A program made the position numbers and the translations under genes. The notes below the pieces were generated by a model. It was not told where the DNA came from. It made no database searches and saw only the letters and a list, made by a program, of their open reading frames with translations. This document shows, one piece after another, positions 62,761 through 64,000 of a stretch of DNA of 64,000 nucleotides. Source of the DNA: Macrothele yani (Eukaryota > Arthropoda > Arachnida > Araneae > Macrothelidae); contig CM077025.1 of NCBI GenBank assembly GCA_039090855.1, positions 94,902,489 through 94,966,488 on the forward strand, written 5' to 3'. Each line of letters starts with the position of its first letter. The first letter of the stretch is position 1.

Positions 62761-64000
62761 TACGAAATGCCTCTTAAAATTATTAATATGACGCGTGTTT
62801 TTGTTCTTTTTATTTCAGGTACGGAGCTAATTATTTCTCGCAAGTTTCGTTAACATGAATGCACATAAAACATTACAAATGATTAATTATAATGAAAAAT
62901 TTTGGACTTACCGTTGACGATTAAATAGTGTTAGGTTTAAATGCTTTCCAGGAAAAAGTGTTCTGAACTTTCACTTTCAATATAAATATTGTTTTTGATT
63001 TTTAACCAAACGCTTTGGAGATTTAATTGGAGCTTTAATATTCACGCGTTTTTGAAATATATACATCACCGCTCTTCGGGAGATGATTTTTCTTTCCATG
63101 CGGAGTTCCGTTTCGGAACCCAAAAATAAGATTTTATTTAGTTCTCTCTGCAAAATGCTCAATTGTCCTGTTTATATATGCTTTTTGAGGAGAAAACAGA
63201 ACTATATTAAAATAGAAAATGATACGAGATATTCGAGATAGGACTTTCCGCGAAACATTGAATTGAAAATATATATGATTATTTCCTTGTTTCTGTTTGT
63301 TTTCCTTTATTAAACGTACAATGGGATTAGAAGATTGTCATAATGTTTTATTTTTAGTTTAGTTTTTGATTGATTGTTTTACTTTGAACAGAAACCAGCT
63401 GTCGGAAAATCATGGCTCAGACGAGAATCCTAAGCGTTTGCTAAAAATGGCTCTAGAGAAATCAGTTTTCATATAACCTTATTAATGTCTCGTCAAAACG
63501 GAAGTTGAACTCTAATTATTCGTCAACATGCTGTATGAATCACCCTGAGACCATGTATAAAGTCCTTTTCCATCTTTTTTTCATGAGAAACTAATCTAGA
63601 GAAATGAATATATTTTCCATTTCTTTCTTCCCCACAGCTTCGCTTTTGCTACGGTTAGAAAGGTACGTGCCTAAGAGATCTACAAAGATTGAAAACAGGT
63701 TAGTAATATTACTTGCTAACAGAAGAAAATTGAAGATATAAAAAAACACTTATTATCTTGAGTTCAGACTACTCGGATGATTACATTTTGTATCACTCCC
63801 AGTTTTTATTTTTCTAATGCAAAACAAAACAGTTAACGTGCCTGAAAGACTGAACGAATACTGTTTATTGCCTTTAATCCCCAAAAGATTCTTTATATTA
63901 AAACATAAGATACAATAACTCCCACAGATATTTTCAAACCCTAACATACGAGTGAATAATTATTTAGGCTTTCCTCTTTCCTTTCTGATGCTCAAATTTA
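62761..64000. other. AT-rich sequence, nothing recognised
   Basis: Open frames at 62977-63162 and 63753-63947 on the minus strand match nothing I know. No repeat ends seen. Confidence 0.5.

Overview
The window looks like non-genic, repeat-dense DNA from an arthropod-type invertebrate nuclear genome. The evidence is the repeat content: Tc1/mariner DD34E and DD34D transposons, RTE-type LINEs, a Penelope-like (GIY-YIG) retroelement, a ZMYM1-like (DUF4371) hAT, tRNA-derived SINEs and large satellites. These transposase families remind me of spiders and other arachnids, but I cannot name the species. I found no intact host protein-coding gene. The only host-like trace is one isolated C2H2 zinc finger on the minus strand near 53.5 kb. 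Nothing suggests a bacterium, phage or CRISPR.

Layout. 0-5 kb: a degenerate 21-bp minisatellite and a ~1 kb direct duplication flanking Tc1 element A1. 5-14 kb: relics of Tc1, mariner and DUF4817-type transposons. 11-18 kb: copies of a short LTR-like repeat with an internal tRNA-like sequence, a Tc1 element and RTE LINE tails. 18-23.4 kb: SINE-A copies, one of which has grown into a ~1 kb array of 55-bp units carrying tRNA promoter boxes. 23.7-35.1 kb: one old hAT transposon broken up by nested insertions of a foldback MITE, an LTR-like piece, two Tc1 elements (one with its own SINE), SINEs and three copies of an unclassified modular repeat (family X). 35.6-44 kb: SINE-A, Tc1-B2, a TTAA MITE, Tc1-F with family X inside, and a mariner. 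44.5-46.4 kb: a Penelope-like element split by a nearly intact Tc1. 47.2-49.4 kb: a 101-bp satellite. 49.8-58 kb: three Tc1 elements, a palindrome-rich foldback element, SINE-A and the zinc-finger relic. 58.3-59.6 kb: a mariner split by a tiny retrotransposon with two LTRs (TRIM). 59.8-62.1 kb: a TTAA-flanked element filled by a 111-bp satellite.

How the parts relate. Every open frame I could identify belongs to a mobile element, and every one is broken, so nothing here acts as an operon or pathway. The interaction is historical: elements land in one another, and interrupted reading frames give exact insertion sites and target duplications. The most novel item is the short repeat family with a 72-nt tRNA-like domain. 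Its single-copy members have 5-bp target duplications, and one locus has two copies around a 151-bp non-coding core with a lysine-tRNA-type primer-binding-site match and a purine tract. I read it as a TRIM retrotransposon and its solo LTRs, comparable in idea to plant Cassandra elements, which carry 5S RNA promoters in their LTRs.

All boundaries come from reading the sequence by eye. Family names rest on remembered conserved motifs, not on a database search.
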